DNA from: Lysobacterales bacterium | GTDB lineage: Bacteria > Pseudomonadota > Gammaproteobacteria > Xanthomonadales > BPKI01 | NCBI GenBank assembly: GCA_026005055.1 | Contig: BPKI01000001.1 | Span: forward strand, 1 to 64,000 | Reading direction: 5' to 3' | DNA: 64,000 nt | Part shown: piece by piece, positions 35,689-45,072 of the stretch | How positions within the stretch are numbered: the first letter of the stretch is position 1 | Layout: every line of letters begins with the position of its first letter | The notes under the pieces: model-generated | The model's input: only the letters and a program-made list of their open reading frames with translations | Told to the model about the DNA's origin: nothing | Database searches by the model: none | Made by a program: the position numbers and the translations under genes

Positions 35689-36729
35689 TCAGGTCTTGAA
35701 AAGGTTCTTGTCCTTGGCGTAGGTCATGGCTTCCTGTCGGCTCACCAGACCGCGCTTGACCAAATCCTGCAGGCACTGATCGAGGGTCTGCATCCCGTAT
35801 TGCTGCCCGGTCTGGATCGCCGAGTACATCTGCGCGACTTTGTCCTCGCGGATCAGATTGCGGATCGCCGGGGTGGCGACCATGATCTCGTGCGCGGCGA
35901 TGCGCCCGCCGCCCACACGCTTGAGCAGGCTCTGCGAGATCACCGCGCGCAGGGACTCGGACAGCATCGAGCGCACCATCGGCTTCTCGCCTGCGGGAAA
36001 CACATCGATGATGCGGTCGATCGTCTTGGCCGCCGAACTCGTATGCAGGGTGGCGAAGACCAGGTGGCCGGTCTCGGCCGCCGTCAGCGCCAGGCGGATC
36101 GTTTCGAGGTCGCGCAGCTCGCCGACCAGGATGTAATCGGGGTCCTCGCGCAAGGCCGAGCGCAGCGCCTCGTTGAAGCCGTGGGTGTCGCGATGCACCT
36201 CGCGCTGATTGACCAGGCACTTTTGCGAGGTGTGGACGAACTCGATCGGATCCTCGATGGTCAGGATGTGTCCGTACTCGTTCTTGTTGATGTGGTCCAC
36301 CATCGCGGCCAGGGTGGTGGACTTGCCGGAGCCGGTCGGGCCCGTCACCAAGATCAGCCCATTGGGCTGAGCGATGAGCTCCTTGAAGATCTTGGGTGCG
36401 CCGAGATCATCGAGGGTCAATACCTCGGAAGGGATGGTACGGAAGACGGCGCCGCAGCCGCGGTTCTGGTTGAAGGCATTGACGCGGAAGCGCGCGAGCC
36501 CCTCGATCGCGAAGGAGAAATCGACCTCGAGGTACTCCTCGAAGTCGCGGCGCTGCTTGTCCGACATGATGTCGTAGATCAGCGCGTGGACCTGCTTGTG
36601 ATCGAGCGGCGGCAGGTTGATCCGGCGGATGTCGCCATCCACCCGGATCATCGGCGGAACCCCCGCCGACAGGTGAAGGTCCGAAGCCTTGTTCTTGACG
36701 GAGAATGCCAAAAGTTCGGCAATATCCAT
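35689..36729 (-). CDS. pilT: Type IV pilus retraction ATPase PilT
   Basis: PilT depolymerises pilin to retract type IV pili and power twitching. The 346-residue protein has ASDLHLSAGVPPMIRVDG near residue 15, Walker A GPTGSGKS near 131, HILTIEDPIEFVH near 155, PDYILVGELRDLETIRLAL near 195 and AETGHLVFATLHTSSA near 215 (His box), and AIRNLIREDKVAQMYSAIQTG near 290. Its start diverges from yggS across 69 bp, an arrangement common in gammaproteobacteria. Confidence 0.97.
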   Translation of the reverse strand: MDIAELLAFSVKNKASDLHLSAGVPPMIRVDGDIRRINLPPLDHKQVHALIYDIMSDKQRRDFEEYLEVDFSFAIEGLARFRVNAFNQNRGCGAVFRTIPSEVLTLDDLGAPKIFKELIAQPNGLILVTGPTGSGKSTTLAAMVDHINKNEYGHILTIEDPIEFVHTSQKCLVNQREVHRDTHGFNEALRSALREDPDYILVGELRDLETIRLALTAAETGHLVFATLHTSSAAKTIDRIIDVFPAGEKPMVRSMLSESLRAVISQSLLKRVGGGRIAAHEIMVATPAIRNLIREDKVAQMYSAIQTGQQYGMQTLDQCLQDLVKRGLVSRQEAMTYAKDKNLFKT

Positions 36730-36798
36730 CCGCGTGACCCTCGTCGTCGCAAGCGCCCGGGCTGATCGCCCTCGGGTTTCCGAAGTATAGCCAATCCC

Positions 36799-37530
36799 AT
36801 GTCGGCGAATCATTCGATCGCCAAGCAACGTCTTTGCGCAGTCCTCACCAGGATCGAGACCGCCTGCCGCGCCGCCGGACGTCATCCCGATTCGGTGCGG
36901 CTGCTCGCAGTGAGCAAGGCCCAGCCCGCGCAAGCGATCCGCACCCTCGCGGGCCTCGGCCAGCGGGCCTTCGGCGAGAACTACGTCCAAGAAGCCCTCG
37001 CCAAAGAGCGCGAACTCGCCGACTTAAGGCTCGAATGGCACCTCATCGGTCCTCTCCAGTCGAACAAGGCGCGGCTCGCCGCCGCCCACTTCGACTGGCT
37101 CCATAGCCTCGATCGGAGCAAGCTGCTTCCCGCGCTGAGCGAGGGCCGCGAGGGTCGCCCGCCGCTCAACGTCCTCATCCAGGTCAACGTCGACCGTGAG
37201 CCAAGCAAGCATGGGGTCGCGCCGGAGGCGATCGGCGGGCTCGCCGAGGCGGTCGTCCGCCATCGAGGGTTGCGGCTGCGGGGCCTCATGACCATTCCTG
37301 CGCCGCTCGATCTCGACCACCGACGCCGCGCCTTCGCGGCGCTCGCCGAGCTCTTCGAGAGGCTCCGCAGGGATCATCCGGAGATCGACACGCTCTCGAT
37401 GGGGATGAGCGATGACTTCGAGGCGGCGATCGCCGAAGGCGCGAATCTGATCCGGATCGGCACCGCCCTTTTCGGATCCCGTCCCGTCCGAAGGCACGCT
37501 GCCGAGGCGGACACGGAATCCTTACACTGA
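36799..37530 (+). CDS. yggS: YggS/PROSC family PLP homeostasis protein
   Basis: YggS binds PLP without known enzymatic activity and keeps the free cofactor pool balanced. The 243-residue TIM-barrel protein has the PLP-lysine region LLAVSKAQPAQAIR near residue 35, FGENYVQEA near 58, WHLIGPLQSNK near 80, and LSMGMSDDFEAAIAEGANLIRIGTALFG near 196. It begins a yggS-proC-yggT operon. Confidence 0.96.
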   Translation: MSANHSIAKQRLCAVLTRIETACRAAGRHPDSVRLLAVSKAQPAQAIRTLAGLGQRAFGENYVQEALAKERELADLRLEWHLIGPLQSNKARLAAAHFDWLHSLDRSKLLPALSEGREGRPPLNVLIQVNVDREPSKHGVAPEAIGGLAEAVVRHRGLRLRGLMTIPAPLDLDHRRRAFAALAELFERLRRDHPEIDTLSMGMSDDFEAAIAEGANLIRIGTALFGSRPVRRHAAEADTESLH

Positions 37531-37551
37531 GCTTTTACCCCGGATCCGAGC

Positions 37552-38394
37552 ATGCAGTCTTCAGATCCCCGCCCGCCGCTCTCCGGCACGATCGGTTTCA
37601 TCGGCGGCGGCAACATGGCCCGGGCGCTCATCGGCGGGCTGATCGCCGCCGGGCAGCCGCCCGCGAGCATCGCCGTGAGCGAACCCGATCCTGCACGCCG
37701 CGAAGGACTCGCTGCCGACTTCGGGATCGCCCTCGGCGCGGACAATCGGGAGGTGGCCGCACAGAGCGATCTGCTCGTCCTGGCGGTGAAGCCCCAAGTC
37801 CTTCCCGAAGTTTGCCAAGGGCTGCGCGGCGCGCTCGAGCGTGTCGAACTGATCGTTTCCATCGCGGCCGGCGTGCCGACCGCACGCCTGCGAGCCTGGC
37901 TCGCGACCGATTTGCCGCTCGTTCGCGCGATGCCCAACACACCCGCCCTCATCGGTGCGGGGGTGAGCGGGCTTTATGCGCCCCCCCAATGCGGCGCCGA
38001 AGCGCGAGCGCGCGCCGATCGTCTGCTCGCCTCGGTGGGGGAGACGGTGTGGATTCCCGACGAGTCCGCGATGGATGCGGTCACCGCCGTATCGGGCAGC
38101 GGGCCCGCCTACTTCCTGCTCCTGTGCGAGGCGCTCGAGCAGGCCGCGATCGCCCAGGGCATCGAGCCAGAGAGCGCTCGGCGACTCGTCCTCGCGACCG
38201 CGCTCGGAAGCGCCCGCCTCGCCCGCGAAACGGCCAGATCTCCTCGGGAGCTGCGCGCTCAAGTGACCTCGCCCGGGGGCACCACCGAAGCCGCGCTCTC
38301 CGTGTTGTTCGAAGGAGGCTGGAACGGACTGATCGAGCGGGCGGTGGCTGCGGCGACTCGCCGCGGACGCGAGCTCTCCGGATCCGTGGTCTGA
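37552..38394 (+). CDS. proC: Pyrroline-5-carboxylate reductase
   Basis: ProC makes proline from pyrroline-5-carboxylate with NAD(P)H. The 280-residue protein has the dinucleotide-binding IGFIGGGNMARALIGGL near residue 13, LAVKPQVL near 77, VRAMPNTPALIGAGVSGL near 122 and the substrate-site DAVTAVSGSGPAYFLLLCEAL near 170, plus VTSPGGTTEAALSVL near 237. It lies 21 bp after yggS and 4 bp before yggT. Confidence 0.97.
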   Translation: MQSSDPRPPLSGTIGFIGGGNMARALIGGLIAAGQPPASIAVSEPDPARREGLAADFGIALGADNREVAAQSDLLVLAVKPQVLPEVCQGLRGALERVELIVSIAAGVPTARLRAWLATDLPLVRAMPNTPALIGAGVSGLYAPPQCGAEARARADRLLASVGETVWIPDESAMDAVTAVSGSGPAYFLLLCEALEQAAIAQGIEPESARRLVLATALGSARLARETARSPRELRAQVTSPGGTTEAALSVLFEGGWNGLIERAVAAATRRGRELSGSVV

Positions 38395-38398
38395 GACG

Positions 38399-38965
38399 AT
38401 GGACCTGCCACGCGCGCTCGCCCTCGTCGTCTCGGTCCTGTTCGGACTGATCTCGGTGCTCCTGCTGCTGCGCATCCTGCTGCAGGCGCTGCACGCCGAT
38501 CCTTTCAACCCCTTCTCCCGTGCCCTGCGCGAGCTCTTCGCGCCCGTTCTCAATCCGCTCGCCCGACTGCTCCCGCCCTGGCGCGGCATCCACTTTGCGG
38601 CGATCGCGCTGCTCATCGCTCTTCAGATGCTGCGCTGGCTGATCGTGGGCGCGCTCCAAGGCCATGCCTTCGGCTTTCTCGCGCTCAGCCTGCTCGGCCT
38701 CTACGGAACGCTCGACCTCACCCTGTCGGTGCTGTTCTGGACCATCATCCTCGCCATCCTGCTCAGCTTCATCGCCCCGCATGGCGAGCATCCGCTGGTG
38801 CCCATCACGCGCGCCCTGACCGAACCGATCCTCTCGCCCTTCCGGCGGCTGTTGCCGCCCACGGGTCCGCTCGACTTCTCGCCCGTGCTCGCGATCCTGA
38901 GCATCGAGCTCCTGCGCCTGCTCGTGGTCCGCCCGCTCTACGAGCTGGCGATCGCGACCGCCTAG
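38399..38965 (+). CDS. yggT: YggT family membrane protein
   Basis: The 188-residue protein has two YggT repeats, each with two helices around an NPFSR/EPILSPFRRLLP-type motif: DPFNPFSRALRELFAPVLNPLARLLPP near residue 33 and PLVPITRALTEPILSPFRRLLPP near 131. YggT proteins are implicated in osmotic tolerance in some bacteria. It closes the yggS-proC operon. Its last 161 bp are overlapped on the other strand by the envC frame. Confidence 0.93.
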   Translation: MDLPRALALVVSVLFGLISVLLLLRILLQALHADPFNPFSRALRELFAPVLNPLARLLPPWRGIHFAAIALLIALQMLRWLIVGALQGHAFGFLALSLLGLYGTLDLTLSVLFWTIILAILLSFIAPHGEHPLVPITRALTEPILSPFRRLLPPTGPLDFSPVLAILSIELLRLLVVRPLYELAIATA

Positions 38966-40109
38966 GAGCCCTCGCCGTGCGACGCGACAGCCACGAAAGC
39001 GGATCGAGCGCCTTCCCATGACGCCGGATTTCGAAGTGCAGCTTCGCCTCATCGATGCCGCCGCTTCGCCCGAGCAGCGCCACCGTCTGACCCTCCTCCA
39101 CCCACTCGCCCGCTTCCACCAGGATCGTCGCGAGGTGGCCGTACAGGCTGAGGAAGCCATCGCCGTGCTCGACCACCAAGAGCAGTCCGAGTCCCGGCAA
39201 CCAATCGGCGAAGGCGACGCGTCCGTGAGCCACGGCGCGCACCGGGCTGCCCTCGGGGGCCGATATACCGAGTCCGCGGCGCGGGCGCCCCAACTCATCC
39301 CCGGACCCGAAGCGTTCCACCACCTTGCCCCGTACCGGCCAGGGAAGCGCCCCTCGACGCTCGGCGAACGAGGCCCCGGCCATGAAGCGAGGCGAATCGG
39401 CGAAGACGTCCATCAGGCGATCGAGCAAGGCGCGAAGCTGAGCAGCTTCCCGGTCCAGGGCATGGGCTCGGGCCTCAGCGAGCTCCCTCGATCGCCGCAG
39501 CGCTCGGCCACGCTCCTGCTGCTCTCGCCGTAGAGCTTCGAGTCGCTCCCGCTCGGCGCGCAGCGTTTCGCGACGTTCTGCGAGAGTCCTGCTTTCGGCC
39601 TCGGTCTGGGCGAGCAAAGAGGCCGCGGCTTCGGCATGGGCGCGCAACCGGCCGATCAGGCGAGCGCGCTCGGCCTTGAGGTAGGCCAGGACGGCGACCG
39701 CATGAGCGCGGTCCGTCCCACGCTTGGGGACCAGCAAGCTCACCCTCGCCGCGTCGCGCCCCAGCAAGAAGGCGAGGCGAGCGATTGCGCTCAACCGCAC
39801 CTTCTCGAGCTCGATCGCCTCCCTTCGCTCTCGGAGTTCGGCCGCCGCTGCGCGCAAGCGTTCCTCGCTCGCGGCGAGCGCTGCCTCGAGCTCGCGCTCG
39901 CGGACCAGGCTCGCCGCGACCGCCCGATCGGACTCCTCCAAGGCCGCGAGCGCGGCGGCCTCCTCCTGCGACAATCGTCGCCGTTCCGCCGCCAGCGCCT
40001 CGAGTTCGACGCGGAGCTGAGCGAGTTTGCGCTCGACGGCCTCCCGATCCTCCGACGGCGCGCAGAGGAGCACCACCGCCAGCACGACGGCCGCGCCGGC
40101 GAGGCTCAT
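38805..40109 (-). CDS. envC: EnvC-like murein hydrolase activator with read-through tail
   Basis: EnvC-type proteins activate amidases that split septal peptidoglycan. The 434-residue frame has a signal (about 1-17), long coiled coils (about 20-235, rich in Glu/Arg/Ala/Leu), and a LytM (peptidase M23) domain at about 255-375: GALPWPVRGKVVERFG, GLGISAPEGSPVRAVAHGRV, VVEHGDGFLSLYGHL, LHFEIRRHGKALDPLSWL. Typical proteins end soon after this last motif. Here the frame continues for about 56 Arg/Ala/Ser-rich residues, antisense through the end of yggT, so the natural stop seems lost or altered. The ATG at 40109 overlaps the gpmI stop. Confidence 0.88.
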   Translation of the reverse strand: MSLAGAAVVLAVVLLCAPSEDREAVERKLAQLRVELEALAAERRRLSQEEAAALAALEESDRAVAASLVRERELEAALAASEERLRAAAAELRERREAIELEKVRLSAIARLAFLLGRDAARVSLLVPKRGTDRAHAVAVLAYLKAERARLIGRLRAHAEAAASLLAQTEAESRTLAERRETLRAERERLEALRREQQERGRALRRSRELAEARAHALDREAAQLRALLDRLMDVFADSPRFMAGASFAERRGALPWPVRGKVVERFGSGDELGRPRRGLGISAPEGSPVRAVAHGRVAFADWLPGLGLLLVVEHGDGFLSLYGHLATILVEAGEWVEEGQTVALLGRSGGIDEAKLHFEIRRHGKALDPLSWLSRRTARAPRRSRSPARRAGGPRAGAGARCSGSRARARSRADPWAATAAGRARGSVRSGRA

Positions 40110-41641
40110 CGTGCAGCCAGGCGAAGCAGACTCTCGCCGGTCATCTCCGGCGGTTGCGGGAGGTCCATGAGCACCAGCACCGTCGGCGCGACGTCCCGAA
40201 GCGCCCCTCCCGCCCGGAGCTCCGCGGGACGGCCGAGATACACGAAGGGCACCGGCCCGAAGGTGTGAGCGGTGTGCGGCTGACCCGTCTCGGGATCCCG
40301 CATCAATTCGAGGTTGCCGTGATCGGCCGTCACCAGCATCTCGCCGCCCACGGCTTCGATGGCCGCGCGCAGCTCGCCGAGGGACCGATCCACCGCCTCG
40401 GCGGCCGCCACCGCCGCCGGGAAGACGCCGGTGTGGCCCACCATATCGGGATTGGCGAGATTGCAAAGGATGAAATCATGGCGCCGCGAGCGGATCGCCT
40501 CGACGAGCCGGGCGGTGACCTCCGGCGCACTCATCTCCGGCTTGAGATCGTAAGTGGGCACCTTGGGGGAGGGCACCAGGATTCGCTCCTCCCCGGGCCA
40601 AGGTTCCTCCCGCCCTCCGTTGAAGAAATAGGTGACGTGGGCGTACTTCTCGGTCTCGGCGATGCGCAATTGGGTGAGGCCGTGCCGCGATAGCCACTCG
40701 GGAAGCGTGTTGACCAGCGACTGTGGGGGAAAGGCCACCAGCGCCGGCAGCTCGGGCTCGTACTCCGTCAGGGTCAGGAAACAGCAGAGATCCGGTCGGC
40801 GGTGCCGGGGAAAGCCGTCGAAATCGGGGAGCAGAAGTGCGCGGCAGAGCTGACGGGCGCGGTCGGCGCGAAAATTGAGAAAGGCGACGGCATCGCCCTG
40901 CTCGATGCTCGCGCCAGCCCCGATGAGCGTGGGCTGGACGAACTCATCGCCTTCCCCGCGCGCATAGGCCGCGCGGAGGGCGGTCAGCGCATCATCGCAA
41001 CGATGTTCGGCCCGGGCCTCGACGATCGCTCGATAAGCGCGCTCGGTGCGTTCCCAGCGCCGATCGCGATCCATGGCGAAGTAGCGGCCGCTGATCGTGG
41101 CGATGCGCACGCCGCCCAGTTGGGCGCAGAGTTGCGCGAGATTGCGCAGACTCGGCTCGGCACTCCTCGGCGGGGTGTCGCGACCGTCGAGGAAAGCATG
41201 CACCGCGACCTCGCCCACGCCCCGGTTGCGAGCCAGGTGCAAGAACGCATGGATGTGTCGCTCGTGGCTGTGCACCCCACCCGGGGAGAGCAAGCCCAGC
41301 ACGTGCAGGCGCCCTCCGCTTTGCCGAAGCGCCTCGAACAGTCGGGCAAAGGCGGGATTGGCGTCGAAGCTGCCATCCTCGAGCGCGGCGTCGATCCGGG
41401 TGAGGTCCTGATAGACGACCCGTCCCGCGCCGAGGTTCATGTGACCGACTTCGGAGTTGCCCATCTGGTCGTCCGGGAGGCCCACCGCACGCCCGTGGGT
41501 CGCGATCAGCGTGTGCGGACAATCGCTGAGCAGGCGATCCCAATTGGGCGTGTGGGCCGCAGCAATCGCGTTGAACTCACGCGCCTCGCGATGACCCCAG
41601 CCATCGAGGACGAGCAGGAGAACGGGTTTGGGCCGCGGCAC
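40106..41641 (-). CDS. gpmI: 2,3-bisphosphoglycerate-independent phosphoglycerate mutase
   Basis: GpmI interconverts 3- and 2-phosphoglycerate using two Mn ions. The 511-residue protein has LLVLDGWGHREAREFNAI near residue 8, the phosphoserine site QMGNSEVGHMNLGAGR near 59 (Ser at about 62), HAFLDGRDTPP near 148, FNFRADRARQL-like LNFRADRARQLCRAL near 258, and C-terminal metal motifs YDLKPEMSAPEV, NPDMVGHTG and TADHGNLE. A GTG start at 41641 fits family length. It overlaps envC (ATGA), a frequent gammaproteobacterial pair. Confidence 0.95.
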   Translation of the reverse strand: MPRPKPVLLLVLDGWGHREAREFNAIAAAHTPNWDRLLSDCPHTLIATHGRAVGLPDDQMGNSEVGHMNLGAGRVVYQDLTRIDAALEDGSFDANPAFARLFEALRQSGGRLHVLGLLSPGGVHSHERHIHAFLHLARNRGVGEVAVHAFLDGRDTPPRSAEPSLRNLAQLCAQLGGVRIATISGRYFAMDRDRRWERTERAYRAIVEARAEHRCDDALTALRAAYARGEGDEFVQPTLIGAGASIEQGDAVAFLNFRADRARQLCRALLLPDFDGFPRHRRPDLCCFLTLTEYEPELPALVAFPPQSLVNTLPEWLSRHGLTQLRIAETEKYAHVTYFFNGGREEPWPGEERILVPSPKVPTYDLKPEMSAPEVTARLVEAIRSRRHDFILCNLANPDMVGHTGVFPAAVAAAEAVDRSLGELRAAIEAVGGEMLVTADHGNLELMRDPETGQPHTAHTFGPVPFVYLGRPAELRAGGALRDVAPTVLVLMDLPQPPEMTGESLLRLAAR

Positions 41642-41675
41642 GAGGATTCAGGGCGAAGGAGCAGCAAACATCATT

Positions 41676-42572
41676 CTAAACGCTGCCCGCCCCTCGCCCC
41701 TCGCCCTGCGGCCGATAGGCCAGCGCGATCGCTGCGAGCACCAGCGTTCCGCCGGCCAGCGTGCCGGCACGCAAGGGCTCCCCGAGGATCGGCACGGCGA
41801 GCAGGGCCGCAGCGACCGGCTGCCAAAGCAGGGCGAGCGCCGAGAAGGAGGCCGGCAGCGCCGCCATCGCCCAGGCGATCAGCCCCTGGCCGAGGGCGTG
41901 GCTGAACAGGGCGAGGGAGAACAGGACGAGCCACCCGCGCAGGCTCCTGGGCCACAGCGCTTCCTCGGCGGCGAGCGCGAGCGGGAGGAGGGCGATGGCG
42001 GTGACGAGGCTGGTCCAGGCCATGATCGAGGCGGTATCGAGACGCCGGCGCAAGCGACTGATGCCGAGCAAATAAGCGGCATAGAAAAAGGCCGTCCCCA
42101 CCCCGAAGAGATCGCCGATCAGGCTCGACGGGGCGAGCGTCGCGCTCTCCCAAAGCAGCAAGACCGCTCCGGCCAAGGCCAGGAGCAGCCCGAGCACGAG
42201 CCGCAGTCCCGGTCGCTCGCCGAAGAGCAGCCAGGCCGAAAGGGCGACCAAGACCGGCGCGAGGTTGGCGAGCAAGGTGGCGTTGGCCACGCTGGTCAAG
42301 CGGATGGACTGATGCCAGAGGGCGAGGTCGCCGGCGAAGAAAAGCCCAACCGCCAACAGCAGGGACAGCACACCGCGCGTGGCGGCGACCGGCCGACCGA
42401 GCAGCGCATGGGCCAGAAACAGCAACATGGGGGCGGCCAGCGCGACCCGCCAGAAGGCGGTGGCGACGGGACCGACCTCGCTCAGACGCACGAAGATCGG
42501 CGCGAGGCCGATCAGGCTGGCACCGGCGAGCAAGGCAAGGACCGCGAGCGGTCCCTGGTCGCGCCCGTTCAA
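41676..42572 (-). CDS. EamA/DMT-superfamily transporter
   Basis: The 298-residue protein has about ten helices in two EamA repeats (APIFVRLSEVGPVATAFWR near residue 22; SFSALALLWQPVAAALLAVPILGEPL near 243), typical of drug/metabolite exporters. Substrate cannot be assigned. The start is uncertain; a TTG at 42572 (LNGRDQGPL) gives a normal family length, whereas the frame stays open to a TTG at 42653 without a clear site. It lies downstream of a 2.5-kb gene-poor stretch and 34 bp before gpmI. Confidence 0.85.
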   Translation of the reverse strand: MNGRDQGPLAVLALLAGASLIGLAPIFVRLSEVGPVATAFWRVALAAPMLLFLAHALLGRPVAATRGVLSLLLAVGLFFAGDLALWHQSIRLTSVANATLLANLAPVLVALSAWLLFGERPGLRLVLGLLLALAGAVLLLWESATLAPSSLIGDLFGVGTAFFYAAYLLGISRLRRRLDTASIMAWTSLVTAIALLPLALAAEEALWPRSLRGWLVLFSLALFSHALGQGLIAWAMAALPASFSALALLWQPVAAALLAVPILGEPLRAGTLAGGTLVLAAIALAYRPQGEGRGAGSV

Positions 42573-45072
42573 GGCGATCCCCCGCGCTCGACCGCCTGCG
42601 GAAGCAAGGGGCGAGCCAGGTTCCCGGGAACCAAATCCCAGCGACTCTCGCAACGCTGGCTACGCGAGCCATCGCCGAAAGGAACGAACGGCACTCTCAC
42701 GTTGATCGAGCGCATCGCCTCCTGCAAGTCCGAGCCGCGGCCTCCACCGTTGCGATCCTACATCCTGGCTCGGTCGAAGCGCATGGATTCCTGCCGGGTC
42801 TTCGCGGCCCGTTCGACCTTCGTCCGCGGCGACTTGCCGTCGCAAGGAGCGGGCCGATCGGAACGCTCGCCCGCGCGCCGCCTCCCCCGACGCCGAGCAG
42901 GGGAGAGCCTCGCCGTTAGCATTCGCGGCGATGAAAATCCCGGCACCGCCGGGGACGATCGGACACCCGCCTCCGGCCAAGCCGGGGCGAAGCTAGAGGG
43001 TGCGTTCCAAGCTGACGGGCTGCGCTGGGCGTCGATCATGGGAGCGCCGGTTCGGGCCCGGCTGATCCTGCTGCTGCTCGCTCGCTCGATGCCCTCGCTG
43101 TGACCAAGGCCTCAGCCCTCACCGTGGCCGTGGCTCGGGCCGCGGAAGATGCCGTGGCCTTGCCGAAGCCCATCCCGATGGCAAAGCGGCCGTCGGCGAA
43201 GAACGCGCAGAGATTCCCGCGAGCGAGGCGCGGGATCATGCGCATAAGCTAATCGTCTTCTCGAGGGTGACGCCCTGGCGCCGATCAGGAAACGCTGGCC
43301 GGGAGGCTGAGCGCGGGCAGGTGCCGCCGCACTGAGGCGGATAGTCCCAGCCATGAGAACGCCAGCGGCGACAAATAGGGGGAAGCTCTTGTGAGCCGAT
43401 CGCCGCCTCGGGCTCGGCAAAGTGTTGCCGCGTCCCTGCCCTCGCGAGCAGAGGCCGAAGCGCTGGCTTCGGCGACGAGGCATGGCGCCTGCGCTGCCGA
43501 GCGGAGCAGGCGCATTCTGGTCCGCCTGTCTTCGCTCCAGCCGCGCGGCTCTCTGTCAGCCAGCAGGTCTTAGCGGGCTTCGTTGACCGGCGGATGCCGC
43601 AGGCTTTCGGCGCGCCCCGATGGGGCTTGCTGCGCAAGCGGCAAGCACATATCGAAGCGAGGCGATGAGCTCGCGGAAGGACGGGCAGATGCGCTCAGGG
43701 GCCGTGAGTCGGCCGGTCGGAGAAAGCAAGAGCACCCACCAGCCCATTTGCAGTTCGCCGACCGGGCGAATCCGCGCAAGCAATCCACGCCCTCGGTACG
43801 GACGAAGCAGCTTGCCGCTATGCAGGCACAACCCGCGGTCTTGCAAACGGTAAAACCACCCCAACGCGCCTTCTCGCAGAGCACGGCGGTAGCAGGCACT
43901 TCGTATCCGTGCCAACGAGCGCGACAGCGAAGCCGAAATACGTGGGCTTCCCATGGGCGACCGCCGCGCCGCTGCCCTGGGGCTGCCGCTGCCGAGCGGT
44001 CGGACTCGAGCGAGCTTTCATCCGTGAGTCCGCAAGGAGGACGCCGTTTTCCACTGACAATCCCCTCGCTCGACGCGAAAGGTGAAGTGTGTGCGACCGT
44101 CGCTCTCCTTGGCAGCACAACGACTGGGGCGCTTGCGATCGCACCTCCCTCGGACTCGCTCGTGCACCATGGCGGATCGTTCGCCGATTCGCCTGACGTT
44201 GGGTTTCGAGCGTTATGCGCAACTCGGTCGGTTGCGCGCCGAAGCCACTCGCATCAACCCTCGGCATCGCCCGTGGGCCTGCGCTCCTCAGCACGATCGC
44301 TCATCCGCACGCGCTACGCGCATCCTCGGCCTGGCCGGAAAGCTCCAGAAGACCTCTGCGGAAAAGCCTGCGCGCGGCTAAGCAGATCATGGTCAGGGGC
44401 GGATAGGCGCAACAAAAGGCGGCGAGCGCACGAACTCGGGCACCGCGATCAGGCCCTTCGGTCAGACCATCGCGAAAAAAACCGTCGCTGCGCGATCGCT
44501 GACCAGCCAGCCAGGAAAAGAGCGCTCGCTCGGGATCAGGCGCACCGCGCTCGCTCCTCGCTGCGAGCGATGGGCGTTTTGAGCCAGGGCAGTCGAGATC
44601 GGAAGGGTGTTCGCTCGGGCCGTCGCCGCCGCAAGCCCCGCTGCCGATGCGGCCTTCCTCCTCGCAGTCAAGCCGCCGCTGGAAGAGCGAACTCGATGGG
44701 TCAGCGGGTGCCTCTCCCGACAGGGACCGAAGCGGCTGCCTGAGGGCATTTGGCATTCAAGCGCCTCCGCGCGCCAGAGCGCCTTCGACCCATGGATCGG
44801 CAGCCTCGCAACCGGGCCCGAATCGGCGCGCTGACCGCGACCGCAGCACGCGCTGGCCTCGTCTTGATCGAGAACATCTTCGGCAAACAGTCCGCCGGAG
44901 CGAAGGCCGTCGTCGATGCGGTTCATGAACGCCAGCGCGCAGGGGCCTGGTCGCCGCCGTCACCTTCAGCGACGTCGGGGGCGGAGGCGAGCGATGGCCG
45001 TCCCTCAAACTCGATATCCTTTCATCCGCAAAGAGCGATAAGATCGCTGGCCCTCGCTGTCCGCCCCGATCC
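42573..45072. other. 2.5-kb stretch with no convincing gene
   Basis: This is by far the longest gene-poor stretch in the window. Frames on both strands are short, start without ribosome-binding sites and give Arg/Ser/Ala/Pro-rich translations unlike known families. I looked for tRNA, tmRNA, RNase P RNA, transposase motifs and terminal repeats by eye and saw none. One short minus-strand segment (43655-43882) faintly resembles a LysR C-terminus. Decayed genes are the simplest explanation. Confidence 0.55.
43655..43882 (-). pseudogene. Possible remnant of a LysR-family regulator C-terminus
   Basis: A segment reading ALREGALGWFYRLQDRGL, then SGKLLRPYRG, then a WWVLLLSPTGRLTAPE stretch and a PSFRELIASL end resembles the last 75 residues of GcvA-like LysR effector domains, where a G.ALG..hLv...L..G.LVRP block is followed by a YYLV.P.GR..SP block and F.DWL. 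No DNA-binding domain was found upstream in any frame, so any gene would be truncated. This is pattern resemblance only. Confidence 0.2.

Noticed and set aside
42573-45072. tmRNA, RNase P RNA or an insertion sequence in the gene-poor stretch
   Set aside because: No tRNA-like ends, no conserved RNase P core and no inverted repeats or transposase motifs were seen by eye.
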